Source: Clostridium beijerinckii
GTDB lineage: Bacteria > Bacillota > Clostridia > Clostridiales > Clostridiaceae
NCBI GenBank assembly: GCA_003129525.1
Contig: CP029329.1
Location: forward strand, 3,780,001-3,844,000
DNA: 64,000 nt
Reading direction: 5' to 3'
A program made the translations under genes and the position numbers. Below, in pieces: positions 36,869 through 48,282 of the stretch (positions are counted from its first letter, which is position 1; each line of letters opens with the position of its first letter). The notes beneath the pieces were generated by a model, which was not told the DNA's origin, did not search any database, and worked only from the letters and a program-made list of their open reading frames with translations.

Positions 36869-37180
36869 CTATAATATATTAACGCCTACAGCTTTTTCTA
36901 CGTTATCACTAATTCTTTGCATACCTATATTTAATGTTCCTTGATTGCTTGGAATTAATATTACAGCAGGAAGCATTTCCCTAGCATATCTTTCAATTGT
37001 CTCTTGTATACCTTCCGCAACTTGTTCAGTTACAAAGATGACTGCATAATTATCCATAGCCAATTTATCAACAGTTTTCCTAGCTTCATCCTTATTAACC
37101 ACTGGAAATACGTCTATTCCTAAAGCTTTAAATGCTAAAACTGAATCTTTATCTCCAACTACACCTATCTTCTTAAACAT
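36869..37180 (-). CDS. ntpF: V-type ATP synthase subunit F
   Basis: A 103-residue protein with the Rossmann-like fold of subunit F ([49 protein letters not shown]). It binds the D shaft in the central stalk. I use ATG 37180; an in-frame GTG nine bases upstream is closer to AAAGG and could be used instead. Either start overlaps the end of ntpC. Confidence 0.93.
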   Translation of the reverse strand: MFKKIGVVGDKDSVLAFKALGIDVFPVVNKDEARKTVDKLAMDNYAVIFVTEQVAEGIQETIERYAREMLPAVILIPSNQGTLNIGMQRISDNVEKAVGVNIL

Positions 37181-38174
37181 AACTATCACGCAGCCTTTCT
37201 CTTACTACTTCCGCAGAAATATTGTTGAGTTTACCAACCATTATAATTCTTATAATTTTTATTTCTGTTTCTTTAGCATAAATATAAGCTAGCAATGGCT
37301 CAACACCAAAAGGTATTATTTTTGCATTTTTCATAATATCCATTATAAAATTATCAACTAACTTTTCAAGTAAACTTACTGATTTAGTTTTAGTATAATG
37401 TTCTATACCACTTTTTATAAATTCAGCATAATTGCTAAAGGCAAGTTTAGTAGATATATTTTCAACTGCATCATTTATCATACCTAAAAGTTTATCTTTA
37501 TCTATAGATCCACCTTCAATAATAACTGAATCAAAGAATTCTCTATCTTTATTTTGTTTTTTCACTCTTAAAAGAGTCTTTAAATTTGTAGAATCAATAA
37601 GGGCTACTACATATTTATCAACAAATTTATCGTTTATTTCATTCTTAATTTGTACTAATGCTTTAAACATATATTTATCTAATATAATATCAACTATTTG
37701 AGGATCCTTAGTCTTTTCAAAACTAGACATTGCTTCTTCAATTGATTCCCTCATAATTGGCTCTAAATCTCTTATATCACTATTTTCTATGGAATATTTT
37801 AATTTTGAAACATCAACAGTTCCAACAGGAATTAGCAAATAGGATAAGTCTTCTTTAAGAAACATACCTTTTAAAATAACTTTTATATTTTGATAATCAT
37901 ATTTAATACTCATTAAATCAACAAGCGATTTTACTGGACTTATGTCATACATTACATGAAATACTCTTTTCAATTCTTCACTTAATATTACTTCATAATC
38001 TTCTGCTTTTTTAATATTATTCATAAGGCTTCCATACTCTGTTTCTTGAAGCACTTTTAAAGATTCGTTTGCAGAATTTGAATCAATCATTCTGTCAATC
38101 TTTGATTTATCAAGGAGTCTTGTCTCATATACTCTAAGTCTTGGTATAACTTGACTAAATTTCATTTTATCCAT
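37173..38174 (-). CDS. ntpC: V-type ATP synthase subunit C
   Basis: A 333-residue all-helical protein, the V0D/AC39-type socket that joins the D-F shaft to the membrane rotor. Recognisable are [20 protein letters not shown] at the start and [20 protein letters not shown] followed by [19 protein letters not shown] at the end. GGAGG precedes the ATG. It lies between ntpE and ntpF. Confidence 0.94.
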   Translation of the reverse strand: MDKMKFSQVIPRLRVYETRLLDKSKIDRMIDSNSANESLKVLQETEYGSLMNNIKKAEDYEVILSEELKRVFHVMYDISPVKSLVDLMSIKYDYQNIKVILKGMFLKEDLSYLLIPVGTVDVSKLKYSIENSDIRDLEPIMRESIEEAMSSFEKTKDPQIVDIILDKYMFKALVQIKNEINDKFVDKYVVALIDSTNLKTLLRVKKQNKDREFFDSVIIEGGSIDKDKLLGMINDAVENISTKLAFSNYAEFIKSGIEHYTKTKSVSLLEKLVDNFIMDIMKNAKIIPFGVEPLLAYIYAKETEIKIIRIIMVGKLNNISAEVVRERLRDSYV

Positions 38175-38186
38175 TAGTTAACCTCC

Positions 38187-38777
38187 TTAACTAAATAGCA
38201 CTTTTGCAACATCTGAGCATAAATCATCCTTTAATGAATTAACTAAAGCTTCAAAAGTATTATTCATTTCTATACCATTCTTCTCTAAGATAAATCCACC
38301 TTTAAAGTTTCTAGTCTCTTCACATAGAGTTACACTAGCTTTTGATCCAAGTTCCTTATTTATTTCACATACTAAACTCGTTTTGTCAATTTTATTGTAT
38401 GTATCATTAAAAATAATTTTTTGTTCTCCTTCAATATTACTATTTAATATTGAATCTTTGACAAATCCTTTAAAATCATCTTCACTTAAATTGCAAAGAG
38501 CTTCTATACTCATTTGAAAAACTTCGCTTATAACCTCTTGTTTTGCTCTTAATTTTTCATTTCTGGCTTGCAATTCTGCACTTGAAAGTATTCTTTCTTT
38601 TCTTGAAATAGCTTCTCTTTCAGCTTTTTCTATAATAACTTTTTCAGTGGCACTAGCTTCTTCTTGTTTCTTGCTAAATATTTTACTTTTTTCTTCTTTG
38701 GCCTCTGACAGTATAATTTCTTTTTTATCTTCTGCATCTTTTATTATTTTAGAAGTTAAATTATTTATATTAGACAT
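38187..38777 (-). CDS. ntpE: V-type ATP synthase subunit E
   Basis: A 196-residue peripheral stalk subunit: a long charged N-terminal helix (IIKDAEDKKEIILSEAKEEK onward, with heptad spacing) followed by a small globular C-terminal domain (GGFILEKNGIEMNNTFEALV). It pairs with the small coiled-coil subunit encoded by the first gene. I begin at ATG 38777 rather than an in-frame GTG nine bases upstream that overlaps the AGGATG site. Confidence 0.92.
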   Translation of the reverse strand: MSNINNLTSKIIKDAEDKKEIILSEAKEEKSKIFSKKQEEASATEKVIIEKAEREAISRKERILSSAELQARNEKLRAKQEVISEVFQMSIEALCNLSEDDFKGFVKDSILNSNIEGEQKIIFNDTYNKIDKTSLVCEINKELGSKASVTLCEETRNFKGGFILEKNGIEMNNTFEALVNSLKDDLCSDVAKVLFS

Positions 38778-38798
38778 TATTTTCACATCCTAATCTTA

Positions 38799-41236
<2,438 letters not shown>

Positions 41237-41250
<14 letters not shown>

Positions 41251-41563
41251 GAATTTTCACTATCCTCTCAACCACTAATTTAACAGCATTATTTTTTTTG
41301 TCCTTTGATATATTTCTTATATCTTCACATTCTTTTTTGCCTTTATCTAATATAGGCATTGCTTCATTGTTACCACTTTGAATAGCCTTGTTAATAATAC
41401 TATTAGCTCTATCTTTTGCTTTAAACAAAACATCATTATACTGATTTTGTGCTTCTACGAATGATTTTTGAATAACATCTTTTGCTTCAACAGTTGCACT
41501 CTTTACAATTTCTTCTGCTTTAGTTTCGAACTTTCTTATTTCTTCAATTGCTTCTAATGCCAA
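41237..41563 (-). CDS. ntpH: V-type ATP synthase small peripheral stalk subunit (H/G type)
   Basis: A 108-residue, almost entirely helical and charged protein (EEIRKFETKAEEIVKSATVE onward), which should form the heterodimeric stalk with subunit E. The start is TTG 41563 behind GGGGGTGAT. Sequence in this subunit is poorly conserved, so the name rests on size, coiled coil and its place as first gene of the ntp operon. Naming differs between species (NtpF, AhaH, subunit G). Confidence 0.82.
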
Positions 41564-41910
41564 AATATCACCCCCTTATATTTCTCAATTCTCTAAAAAA
41601 TAAAATGACTATTGTTATATATAGTATTTATTACTTTATAGGTATATTATACATACTATCCATAATTTTCACAACATTTTCAACGTTAATATGTAGATTA
41701 AGTTATTTTATTATAAATAACTTTACACCTATACAAACTATCGCATAAAATCTTTAGTAATTTATTTAGATAAAAATTTAACTAAATTTTTATCAATCTC
41801 TATTTTATTCATAATTTTTTCATCATAAGTATCTATTGAGTAAGGTAGAACTAATACAGCACGATATAATAATAACGATACTATTTAATCACCATCCATA
41901 ATCTTTCCTT
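41564..41910. other. Spacer between V-ATPase operon and a decayed kinase gene
   Basis: This should contain the ntp operon promoter; several A/T-rich -10-like strings exist but none has a clear -35. On the minus strand a short open frame at about 41775-41890 (ending DKNLVKFLSK) has no start and is closed upstream. It may be debris from the neighbouring pseudogene. No confident gene is present. Confidence 0.35.
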
Positions 41911-42222
41911 TTAGATGATAATTATGCCTTTAATTGTAGTTTCGTTAAATAAAATATTATTATTGTCTGCTACAATACATCCGTCTTTCCCCAATTTAAT
42001 TACAACAATTTGAGGTCCCATAGATAGTAATCTTGCACATACTTTTTCAGCGTTATTTTTACCAAACAAAAATTCGCATTCTGAATTACCAGGATAAACT
42101 ATTGGATCTTTATGTTCATGGAATTCCTTAAAATAGATAGTTGTCTGTATCTGATTATATATATTTACCTTTAATACATCCACACCTTCACCGCGAACAG
42201 TCGATAATAAAAATTGTCCAAG
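41911..42222 (-). pseudogene. Decayed PfkB-family sugar kinase (2-keto-3-deoxygluconate kinase-like)
   Basis: An open frame reads LGQFLLSTVRGEGVDVLKVN, then TTIYFKEFHEHKDPIVYPGN, then SECEFLFGKNNAEKVCARLL and GPQIVVIKLGKDGCIVADN. These are three separate segments of PfkB kinases of the KdgK type. About 80-100 residues normally separating FKEF...DPxVYY from the xVLPGxSEAEFLFG region are missing, so an internal deletion has joined them. The N-terminus (before a TGA near 42223) and the catalytic C-terminal DTTGAGD segment are also gone. Clearly non-functional. Confidence 0.75.
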
Positions 42223-42237
42223 TCAATATTTATAATT

Positions 42238-42306
42238 AAAAGGACGTCCTTTTGATGCAAAAATGTTAAAGACAAACCTTTAACATTTTTGAAGGTTTGT
42301 CTTTAT
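42238..42306. other. Palindrome and two mutually exclusive hairpins
   Basis: AAAGGACGTCCTTT (about 42239-42252) is a perfect 14-bp palindrome. Next to it, AAAAATGTTAAAG can pair with CTTTAACATTTTT, while the overlapping AAAGACAAACCTT can pair with AAGGTTTGTCTTT (to about 42304). Only one of the two stems can form at a time. On the minus strand the second would follow the 5'-nucleotidase gene and may act as its terminator. Confidence 0.55.
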
Positions 42307-42390
42307 ATTATAAGATCTATTAGACTAAATTGTTGATATAAGCATATTAAACTATGTAGTTCTGTTTTTAATTATCCCTTAGTACACAAA

Positions 42391-43992
42391 TTAAGAATAT
42401 TGTTTCTCCTTATTATATTGATACTCCATATGTATAATATGGGTTAAAAATAATGTGGCAGCATTTTCATTGGTTATTTCTTTTACTGCTATTCTTCCAC
42501 TTAATTCTGAGCCTTTAGTTCCATTACTATTTAAATAATTTGCAAATATTTCTTCATATGTTCCAAACTCTGCAATTACTTTTGTTTTAAACATGTCATA
42601 TCCATCTCCACCTACTGCTAAAAAGTCATTAATAGCTACCGTATATTGTTTGGTTAAATCTATATCTTTCTCATTAACTTTAAGCTCTGAAACTCTATTA
42701 CCGTTTTCCTTAGAAGCATCAAATGAAAATTTTATTCCACTTACTTGCAAAAATCCTCCTTGGTCTTCAGGATATGCACCTACTGATACCTCTAATGCTT
42801 TTTTAACATCTTCACCAGTTAATTTAATTACTTTAATTGTATTTCCAAATGGAAATACTTCTGCTAACTTTCCTTTTGTAATTTCACCTGGTTCAATTGT
42901 AGTTCTGATGTTTCCTCCATTTACAAATGCTATATCACTTTTTGTTTCATTTTTTATTGCATCTGCTGATAAATTTCCAAGATTGGTTTCTTTATTTCTT
43001 ACATTTTCTCTTGCTCCATCTAACTGTATATCAGTACTTGCTACAACTTCAGAAAATATAGCATGATTTGCTGTTTTAATTTCATCTACTACAGCGCTTA
43101 TATTTTTATCTTCTGCTAGTCCTAGATAATCAGTAGCTTTTAGTAGTTTAGCAAATTTATTTGTGACTTTGTGATTATCAATATTTATTTCAACCACGCC
43201 TAAATTTTGGTCATATTCCCCAGTTTGTGCTATTAGTGTATTGTTTATAACTAATCCTTCTGGTAAGTCAGTATGGCTATGTCCATCTATTATTACATCA
43301 ATTCCATTTACTTTTTGCGCTATTTCTTTTGAAGTAACCGTTGAGCTTTCATCAAGTCCAATATGCACTAAGGCAACTATTACATCAGTTTTCTTATCTA
43401 ATTCTCGAACCATATTTTTTGATACTTCTATTGGATCTTTAAATTCTACATTTTTTACGTTTGAAGGGTTTGTTTTGTATGCTGTTTCAGGAGTACACAA
43501 TCCAAATATCCCTACTTTCATCCCGTTCATATCAACTATTTCATAAGGTGTTAACATTGTGTTTCCACTCTTGTTTAAAAGATTTGCACTTAGCATTTTA
43601 AATTTAGACAACTTACCTAATTCTATAAGCCTATCTGTTCCATAGTTAAAATCATGATTACCTGGAACCATAAAATCATACCCAACAGCATCTAAAATTT
43701 TAACAGCATTTTCTCCTTTACTAACATTTATTATTGGCATTCCATGCAAAGCATCCCCTGCATCAACAACTAAAGTATTTGGATTTTTTTCTTTGGTTTG
43801 TTTAACTATTGTAGCTATTTTTCCAAACCCGAAACCTCCATCATCAACTAGTACTCTTCCATGAGTATCATTAGTATGAATAATAGTAATTGACGTAGAT
43901 TCTTTGACATTATCTTCTGCAAAAGTAAAAGTTACATTACTAAAGATTAAAGTTAAAGATAAAATTGAACTTAATATTACTTTTTTTCTCAA
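42391..43992 (-). CDS. Secreted 5'-nucleotidase / UshA-like metallophosphoesterase
   Basis: A 533-residue exported protein. The signal peptide (residues 1-25) probably ends at FTFA-ED. The calcineurin-like domain has HTNDTHG (40-45 ligands Asp42, His44), DAGDALHG, PGNHDFNYG, LVHIG and DGHSHTD. The C-terminal nucleotide-recognition domain (5_nucleotid_C) has GNLSADAI, FVNGGNIRTTIEPGEITKGK and GGDGYDMF. It releases phosphate from extracellular nucleotides. The last ~25 residues (AATLFLTHIIHMEYQYNKEK QYS) do not look like a normal end and suggest that a longer C-terminus, often a wall anchor, was replaced. Confidence 0.9.
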   Translation of the reverse strand: MRKKVILSSILSLTLIFSNVTFTFAEDNVKESTSITIIHTNDTHGRVLVDDGGFGFGKIATIVKQTKEKNPNTLVVDAGDALHGMPIINVSKGENAVKILDAVGYDFMVPGNHDFNYGTDRLIELGKLSKFKMLSANLLNKSGNTMLTPYEIVDMNGMKVGIFGLCTPETAYKTNPSNVKNVEFKDPIEVSKNMVRELDKKTDVIVALVHIGLDESSTVTSKEIAQKVNGIDVIIDGHSHTDLPEGLVINNTLIAQTGEYDQNLGVVEINIDNHKVTNKFAKLLKATDYLGLAEDKNISAVVDEIKTANHAIFSEVVASTDIQLDGARENVRNKETNLGNLSADAIKNETKSDIAFVNGGNIRTTIEPGEITKGKLAEVFPFGNTIKVIKLTGEDVKKALEVSVGAYPEDQGGFLQVSGIKFSFDASKENGNRVSELKVNEKDIDLTKQYTVAINDFLAVGGDGYDMFKTKVIAEFGTYEEIFANYLNSNGTKGSELSGRIAVKEITNENAATLFLTHIIHMEYQYNKEKQYS

Positions 43993-44425
43993 AATATCCT
44001 CTCCTTATTAGTAAATTTTATTATATAAATAATTTATCCATATATAATCAAAATTATGTTAACTCTATACACTTCTAACACTTATCATTACAATTCGGAA
44101 ATTTAGTTAATTTAAGAGCTCTAGCTACATTACGCTCTAATTATCAATAATATTCTTTGCATCAAAATGGGACTATCTAAAAGTATAAATTTAATATCTA
44201 CTTTTAGATAGTCCCATTTATTAATATAGCTCTAACTTGTAATTCTAACATTTTAATGCTTATTTCAGCAGCTACGTTGCATTATCTAGCATTTCCAATG
44301 CATATATTAACTCAATATAAATAACAAGTATCAATTATTAGTTTAATTCCTCCACCAAGTAAATATAATGTGATAATGATAAGAAAATTTTAAGTGCTCT
44401 CATTATTATAGTTTTTTTGTTTAAT
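43993..44425. other. Spacer with a long perfect hairpin
   Basis: A 21-bp perfect inverted repeat (44165-44185 with 44199-44219, 13-base loop) begins AAATGGGACTATC. On the minus strand TTTT follows, so it may terminate the desulfidase gene that ends at 44426, some 200 bases away. A smaller stem, AGAGC with GCTCT, lies near 44117-44138. No gene is seen. Confidence 0.55.
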
Positions 44426-44977
44426 CTATAACAACTCTGCTATAGTTTTCATAGTTGCCTCTTCATTTTCTTCATCTATAGATATAATGTTTATTTTTAT
44501 ATTTTTTTCCATTAACATATTTTCTATTTCTTCCATAAAAGTACCTGATTTATCTATAAACTTCAAATCATTTATTTTTTTATCAGTATTTTCCTTGTTT
44601 ATAAATTCCCCTCCCCATATAGGTGAAGAACATGTCAAATTATATCCACAGCTTGGACTACCATTTATAGCGATTAACGCTTTTATTTTATAATCATTAT
44701 TAATATAGTCTTCAATTTGTTCTAATATTGGTTCAAATATATTTCTACAATGTTTTCTATAATAAGGAGTATCAAATTGTTCTTTAACATGTCCCCATCT
44801 TTTTATTCCATAAATTGTAATTTCAGGACATGGAAGTTGAATTATTCCATAATCGTTATCCATTAAATATTTTATTAAATTGTTTGATGTATTTCTAAAT
44901 TCGCATAATCCTTCTACTTTTGAGTTCACGTTTAATATACAGTGACTCACAAGTACAATTTTTTTTGTTTTTTTCAT
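44426..44977 (-). CDS. TudS-related putative desulfidase (CD3072 family)
   Basis: A 183-residue protein with three conserved Cys motifs: SHCILN (Cys13), QLPCPE (Cys50) and GSPSCG (Cys110). This three-Cys arrangement resembles TudS, a DUF523-related thiouracil desulfidase that holds a [4Fe-4S] cluster through three cysteines. I recall the C. difficile relative as CD3072. The divergent neighbour is a CD3073-like ECF S component, 165 bases away between starts, and the two are also neighbours there. It probably removes sulfur from a small thio-compound in the cytoplasm. The substrate is unknown. Confidence 0.75.
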   Translation of the reverse strand: MKKTKKIVLVSHCILNVNSKVEGLCEFRNTSNNLIKYLMDNDYGIIQLPCPEITIYGIKRWGHVKEQFDTPYYRKHCRNIFEPILEQIEDYINNDYKIKALIAINGSPSCGYNLTCSSPIWGGEFINKENTDKKINDLKFIDKSGTFMEEIENMLMEKNIKINIISIDEENEEATMKTIAELL

Positions 44978-45166
44978 GAATTCATCCCCTTACTATATAT
45001 AATACAAAATCCAGAGTAATTTATGTTTAAAAGATAACTTTTTTCTATCTCCTTTTAAAATATACTCCCTTAGCATTATAGTAATTTATACTTTATATTA
45101 CAATATTTTTCTGATATACTCATTAATGTAAATAATAATACATTGTTAAAAATGGGAGGTAAAAAT

Positions 45167-45727
45167 ATGACAAACAAGAAAACTTTCATTATTATAGTCT
45201 GTGCATTTGCAGCCGCAATGAATATTGTATTAGGCACATTAGTTGCACAACTAAAAATTCCTTTAATTTTCCTTGATACTATAGGTACCATTTTTGCTGC
45301 AATTTATTTTGGTCCTTTGTATGGTGCCACTGTAGGTGCAGTATCCAATATTATTACAGGAATGATTTTTAGTCCTAAAGATATTCCTTTTTTCTTAGTC
45401 AATGTAGTTGTTGGACTAATAGTAGGATACATAGTAAAAAAATATAGTTATAGCTTAACTACTGCTGTTGTAACAGGACTTATTCTCTCAGTTATTTGTC
45501 CATTAATAGGGTCTCCAATTGCCATTTGGCTATATGGAGGCATTACAGGTTCAGGAAATGATTTTTTAGTTCTATTACTTAGGCAAACTGGGTCTGATAT
45601 TTTCACTTCTACTTTTATTCCAAGAATTACAGGAAATATTGTAGATAAAGTTGTATCAGCAGTTTTGGTTTGGGCCTTGATAAAAAAGCTTCCTGCTCAG
45701 TACAAGCCAGAAATAAATAATGTTTAA
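45167..45727 (+). CDS. ECF transporter S component (CD3073 family)
   Basis: A 186-residue membrane protein with about six helices (IIIVCAFAAAMNIVLGTLVA, LIFLDTIGTIFAAIYFGPLY, GATVGAVSNIITGMIF). Length, helix pattern and the first cytoplasmic loop fit S components of ECF transporters. I start at ATG 45167 after GGGAGG; an in-frame ATG 24 bases earlier overlaps that site. It is divergent from the TudS-like desulfidase, which points to a sulfur-containing substrate. Energising EcfAA'T is not encoded here. Confidence 0.78.
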   Translation: MTNKKTFIIIVCAFAAAMNIVLGTLVAQLKIPLIFLDTIGTIFAAIYFGPLYGATVGAVSNIITGMIFSPKDIPFFLVNVVVGLIVGYIVKKYSYSLTTAVVTGLILSVICPLIGSPIAIWLYGGITGSGNDFLVLLLRQTGSDIFTSTFIPRITGNIVDKVVSAVLVWALIKKLPAQYKPEINNV

Positions 45728-45764
45728 TCCTGAAAATTAAAAACTAAATTTATCAGCAAAACAA

Positions 45765-45811
45765 ATTTACTGGAATTAATATACATAATACTAATTCCAG
45801 TAAATATTTTA
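45765..45811 (+). terminator. Terminator of the ECF S-component gene
   Basis: ATTTACTGGAATTA (45765-45778) pairs with TAATTCCAGTAAAT (45792-45805), followed by ATTTTAT. Confidence 0.75.
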
Positions 45812-45932
45812 TACACACCTATTTTTATTTGATTTACTAAAATATTCATGTAAATATGAATATTGTTATCTAACAGAGCCTTATATTAATTTGATAGTCA
45901 TGTTTACTATTACAAATCAGTGATAACATATT

Positions 45933-47597
45933 TTATATATTCTGCAAATAGACATATTCATTATTATTGTTGAACACATAATATGAATCATCTTCTATTA
46001 TTTCATTGCTTAAAACATATTTTTCTAAATTTACACTGAATTTTTCTAAATGATATTCTTTAAATGAATATTGATCTTTTAGTTTTTCTTTAATGTTCTT
46101 CTCTTCTTCTTTTTCCATATCACTTCTTAGAAACTCTGGTAATCCACGTTTCTTGTTAAATATCAAATAGTTAAATCTAACTATCTCTTTTAAATTTTTA
46201 TTACTTTCCTCTAATATACTTTCATTAAAATCTAAAAATACTTTGTAATACTCTGCATTTCCAATGTTTCTATTAAAGTACCCTTTGTTCTCAAAAAACA
46301 TTCCTAAACTATAATAAAAATCAAATGGAGAATCAAATTTTCCCTCAAAATATTTAATTATGTAATTAAACTTTAAAGAATTATAATATTTATCTACCAT
46401 CTCTTCTACTTTTTTAAGCTTTAGCAACTCTTCATAAGAAAGCTTATCTGTTTTTAAAATTTCATATGGTGGATATGGTGAGTATTCCATTCCATATTTA
46501 TCAGCATCTTCTCTCATGGAAGATCCCTTTAATAACTTTAGAAAACCAAGTTGTATTTCCTCTGGTTTTATTTCATACATATCATTAAAAGACTTTTTAA
46601 AAGAGTTATAATCTTCTCCTGGAAGTCCTGCTATTAAATCTAAATGCTGGTCTATATTTCTTAATGCTTCAATTTCTAAAACTTTCTCTTTTATATCAGT
46701 AAAATTAACAAACCTATTTATATTTTTTAAAACATCATCATTTGTTGTTTGAACTCCAACTTCAAATCTAAACCTTCCTTTTGGGGCATTTGCTAAAAGT
46801 TTTATTTCTTCTTCATTTAATATATCTGCTGATATTTCAAAATGAAATTGAGTATTTGTATCTTGTTTTATTAAGAAGTCCCATATAGCCATAGCAAATT
46901 TAGGATTACAATTAAATGTACGATCAACAAATTTAACTAATCTAACTTTTTTATTTATAAAATACATTAAATCCTTTAATACTCTATCAACATCTAAAAA
47001 TCTAACTCCATGACTTGTAGATGAAAGGCAGTACTTGCAGTTAAAAGGGCAACCTCTTGAACCCTCATAATATACAATTTTATTGCTTAAATCCTCATCT
47101 TCCTCATACGGAAAAACTATTTCATCCATAGACATAAGTGGGCGTTTTTCATTGGAAGAAACTACATCATTGATTTTATAATGAAGCCCCCTAACCTCTT
47201 CTATCTTAATTTCTCCTAATTTGTATAAAATAAAATCCCTATACGTCTTTTCTCCTTCACCTTCAATAACATATTCCCCTACATTATTTTGAAGAAAAGT
47301 TCTTGCATCAAAAGAAACTTCTGGACCACCATAAAGAATTTCTATTTGAGGATTTACTCTTTTTATTAAATTAGCAACTCTTGAAATAAGTTCAACATTC
47401 CAAATATAAGTTGAAAATGCTACAATATCTGGTTTTTCTTTAATTATTTCTTCTAATATTCTCTCTTCTCTATCATTTATGGTAAGTTCTTTTATTTTAG
47501 CTTCATAATCAAGATCCTTTGTAAAATTCTTCAAATATCTAACAGCTAAATTACTATGAATAAATTTAGAATCAATTGCTGTAATCAGTACCTTCAT
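45933..47597 (-). CDS. B12-binding-domain / radical SAM protein (DUF4080 type)
   Basis: A 554-residue enzyme. Residues 1-130 are a cobalamin-binding-like fold (LITAIDSKFIHSNLAVRYLK, ILYGGPEVSFDA). The radical SAM cluster motif is CPFNCKYC (Cys183, Cys187, Cys190), followed by FEVGVQTTNDDVLKNINR and AGLPGEDYNSFKKSF, as in class B methylthiotransferase-like or B12-dependent radical SAM enzymes. The C-terminal ~190 residues match the DUF4080 pattern. The substrate is unknown. The gene starts inside the end of the upstream methyltransferase-like gene (26-base overlap), so the two are coupled. Confidence 0.88.
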   Translation of the reverse strand: MKVLITAIDSKFIHSNLAVRYLKNFTKDLDYEAKIKELTINDREERILEEIIKEKPDIVAFSTYIWNVELISRVANLIKRVNPQIEILYGGPEVSFDARTFLQNNVGEYVIEGEGEKTYRDFILYKLGEIKIEEVRGLHYKINDVVSSNEKRPLMSMDEIVFPYEEDEDLSNKIVYYEGSRGCPFNCKYCLSSTSHGVRFLDVDRVLKDLMYFINKKVRLVKFVDRTFNCNPKFAMAIWDFLIKQDTNTQFHFEISADILNEEEIKLLANAPKGRFRFEVGVQTTNDDVLKNINRFVNFTDIKEKVLEIEALRNIDQHLDLIAGLPGEDYNSFKKSFNDMYEIKPEEIQLGFLKLLKGSSMREDADKYGMEYSPYPPYEILKTDKLSYEELLKLKKVEEMVDKYYNSLKFNYIIKYFEGKFDSPFDFYYSLGMFFENKGYFNRNIGNAEYYKVFLDFNESILEESNKNLKEIVRFNYLIFNKKRGLPEFLRSDMEKEEEKNIKEKLKDQYSFKEYHLEKFSVNLEKYVLSNEIIEDDSYYVFNNNNEYVYLQNI

Positions 47598-48126
47598 GTT
47601 TAAATTTCTCCTCTGCGTTAACTTTTGTGCTTATTTTTTTGCCTCTTATAAAAAAAACATCTTCCCATTCTTTAGTTTCCTCTATTTCAAAATATTTTTC
47701 AAGGATTTTTTTTATTTCTTCAATATTTGAGCTTAAAAGTATATTCAAATTTCTAAATGTGAATTCTCTAACTTTTTCATTAGGCAATATAATCTTTATT
47801 TTATTATTAAACACCTTTCCTCTTTCCTTATTTATATCCCAAATAAATATTTCACCACATTCTTTTAAATATAAACTTATTTCCTTAATTAATTTCTCTT
47901 TTTCTAAACTGGTCCATATCTTGTTTAAATCAAAGAAGAATGTACATGCATCATATTGTCTATCTTTCAATTCTATTTTAGTATCACTAGATACATAATC
48001 TAATGATAATTCATCCTGTGCTTCTTTAGATATATTATATATAATTCCAAGATTTTTTTCTCCAACATCCAATATGTCTCCTTGTAAAATAACATCTTCT
48101 AAATCAAGTACTAATGTTTTCCCCAT
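47572..48126 (-). CDS. Degenerate SAM-methyltransferase-like protein
   Basis: A 184-residue protein shaped like a class I methyltransferase core (ILQGDILDVGEKNLGIIYNI, CTFFFDLNKIW, LKECGEIFIWDI), but the glycine-rich SAM loop GxGxG is not seen. It may bind a ligand or the radical SAM partner rather than methylate. AGGAGGAAAAGCT precedes ATG 48126. It is the first gene of a two-gene unit with the B12/radical SAM gene. An insertion sequence ends 28 bases upstream of its start codon. Confidence 0.65.
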   Translation of the reverse strand: MGKTLVLDLEDVILQGDILDVGEKNLGIIYNISKEAQDELSLDYVSSDTKIELKDRQYDACTFFFDLNKIWTSLEKEKLIKEISLYLKECGEIFIWDINKERGKVFNNKIKIILPNEKVREFTFRNLNILLSSNIEEIKKILEKYFEIEETKEWEDVFFIRGKKISTKVNAEEKFKHEGTDYSN

Positions 48127-48156
48127 AGCTTTTCCTCCTACTTATTAATATTTGTA

Positions 48157-48180
48157 GTTGCTTGCGGAATTCCGCAAGCA
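48157..48180. repeat. Perfect palindrome in the IS leader
   Basis: A perfect 22-bp palindrome centred on GGAATTCC covers 48159-48180. With the following stem at 48189-48210 it precedes the transposase by about 75 bases. It could fold as a strong hairpin in read-through transcripts and hide the start, as in other insertion sequences. Confidence 0.65.
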
Positions 48181-48282
48181 TTGATTTACCTAACTTTTTT
48201 CAAGTTAGGTATTTATATTTTCCTCCAGTATGTCAAAATATTAATAACAACAAAAATAAAAAACAAATGGAGGTAAAATAAC

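Noticed and set aside
42593..43066. 157-codon open frame antisense to the 5'-nucleotidase gene
   Set aside because: It is a mirror of a well-supported gene, has no ribosome binding site, and its composition is typical of antisense frames in AT-rich DNA.
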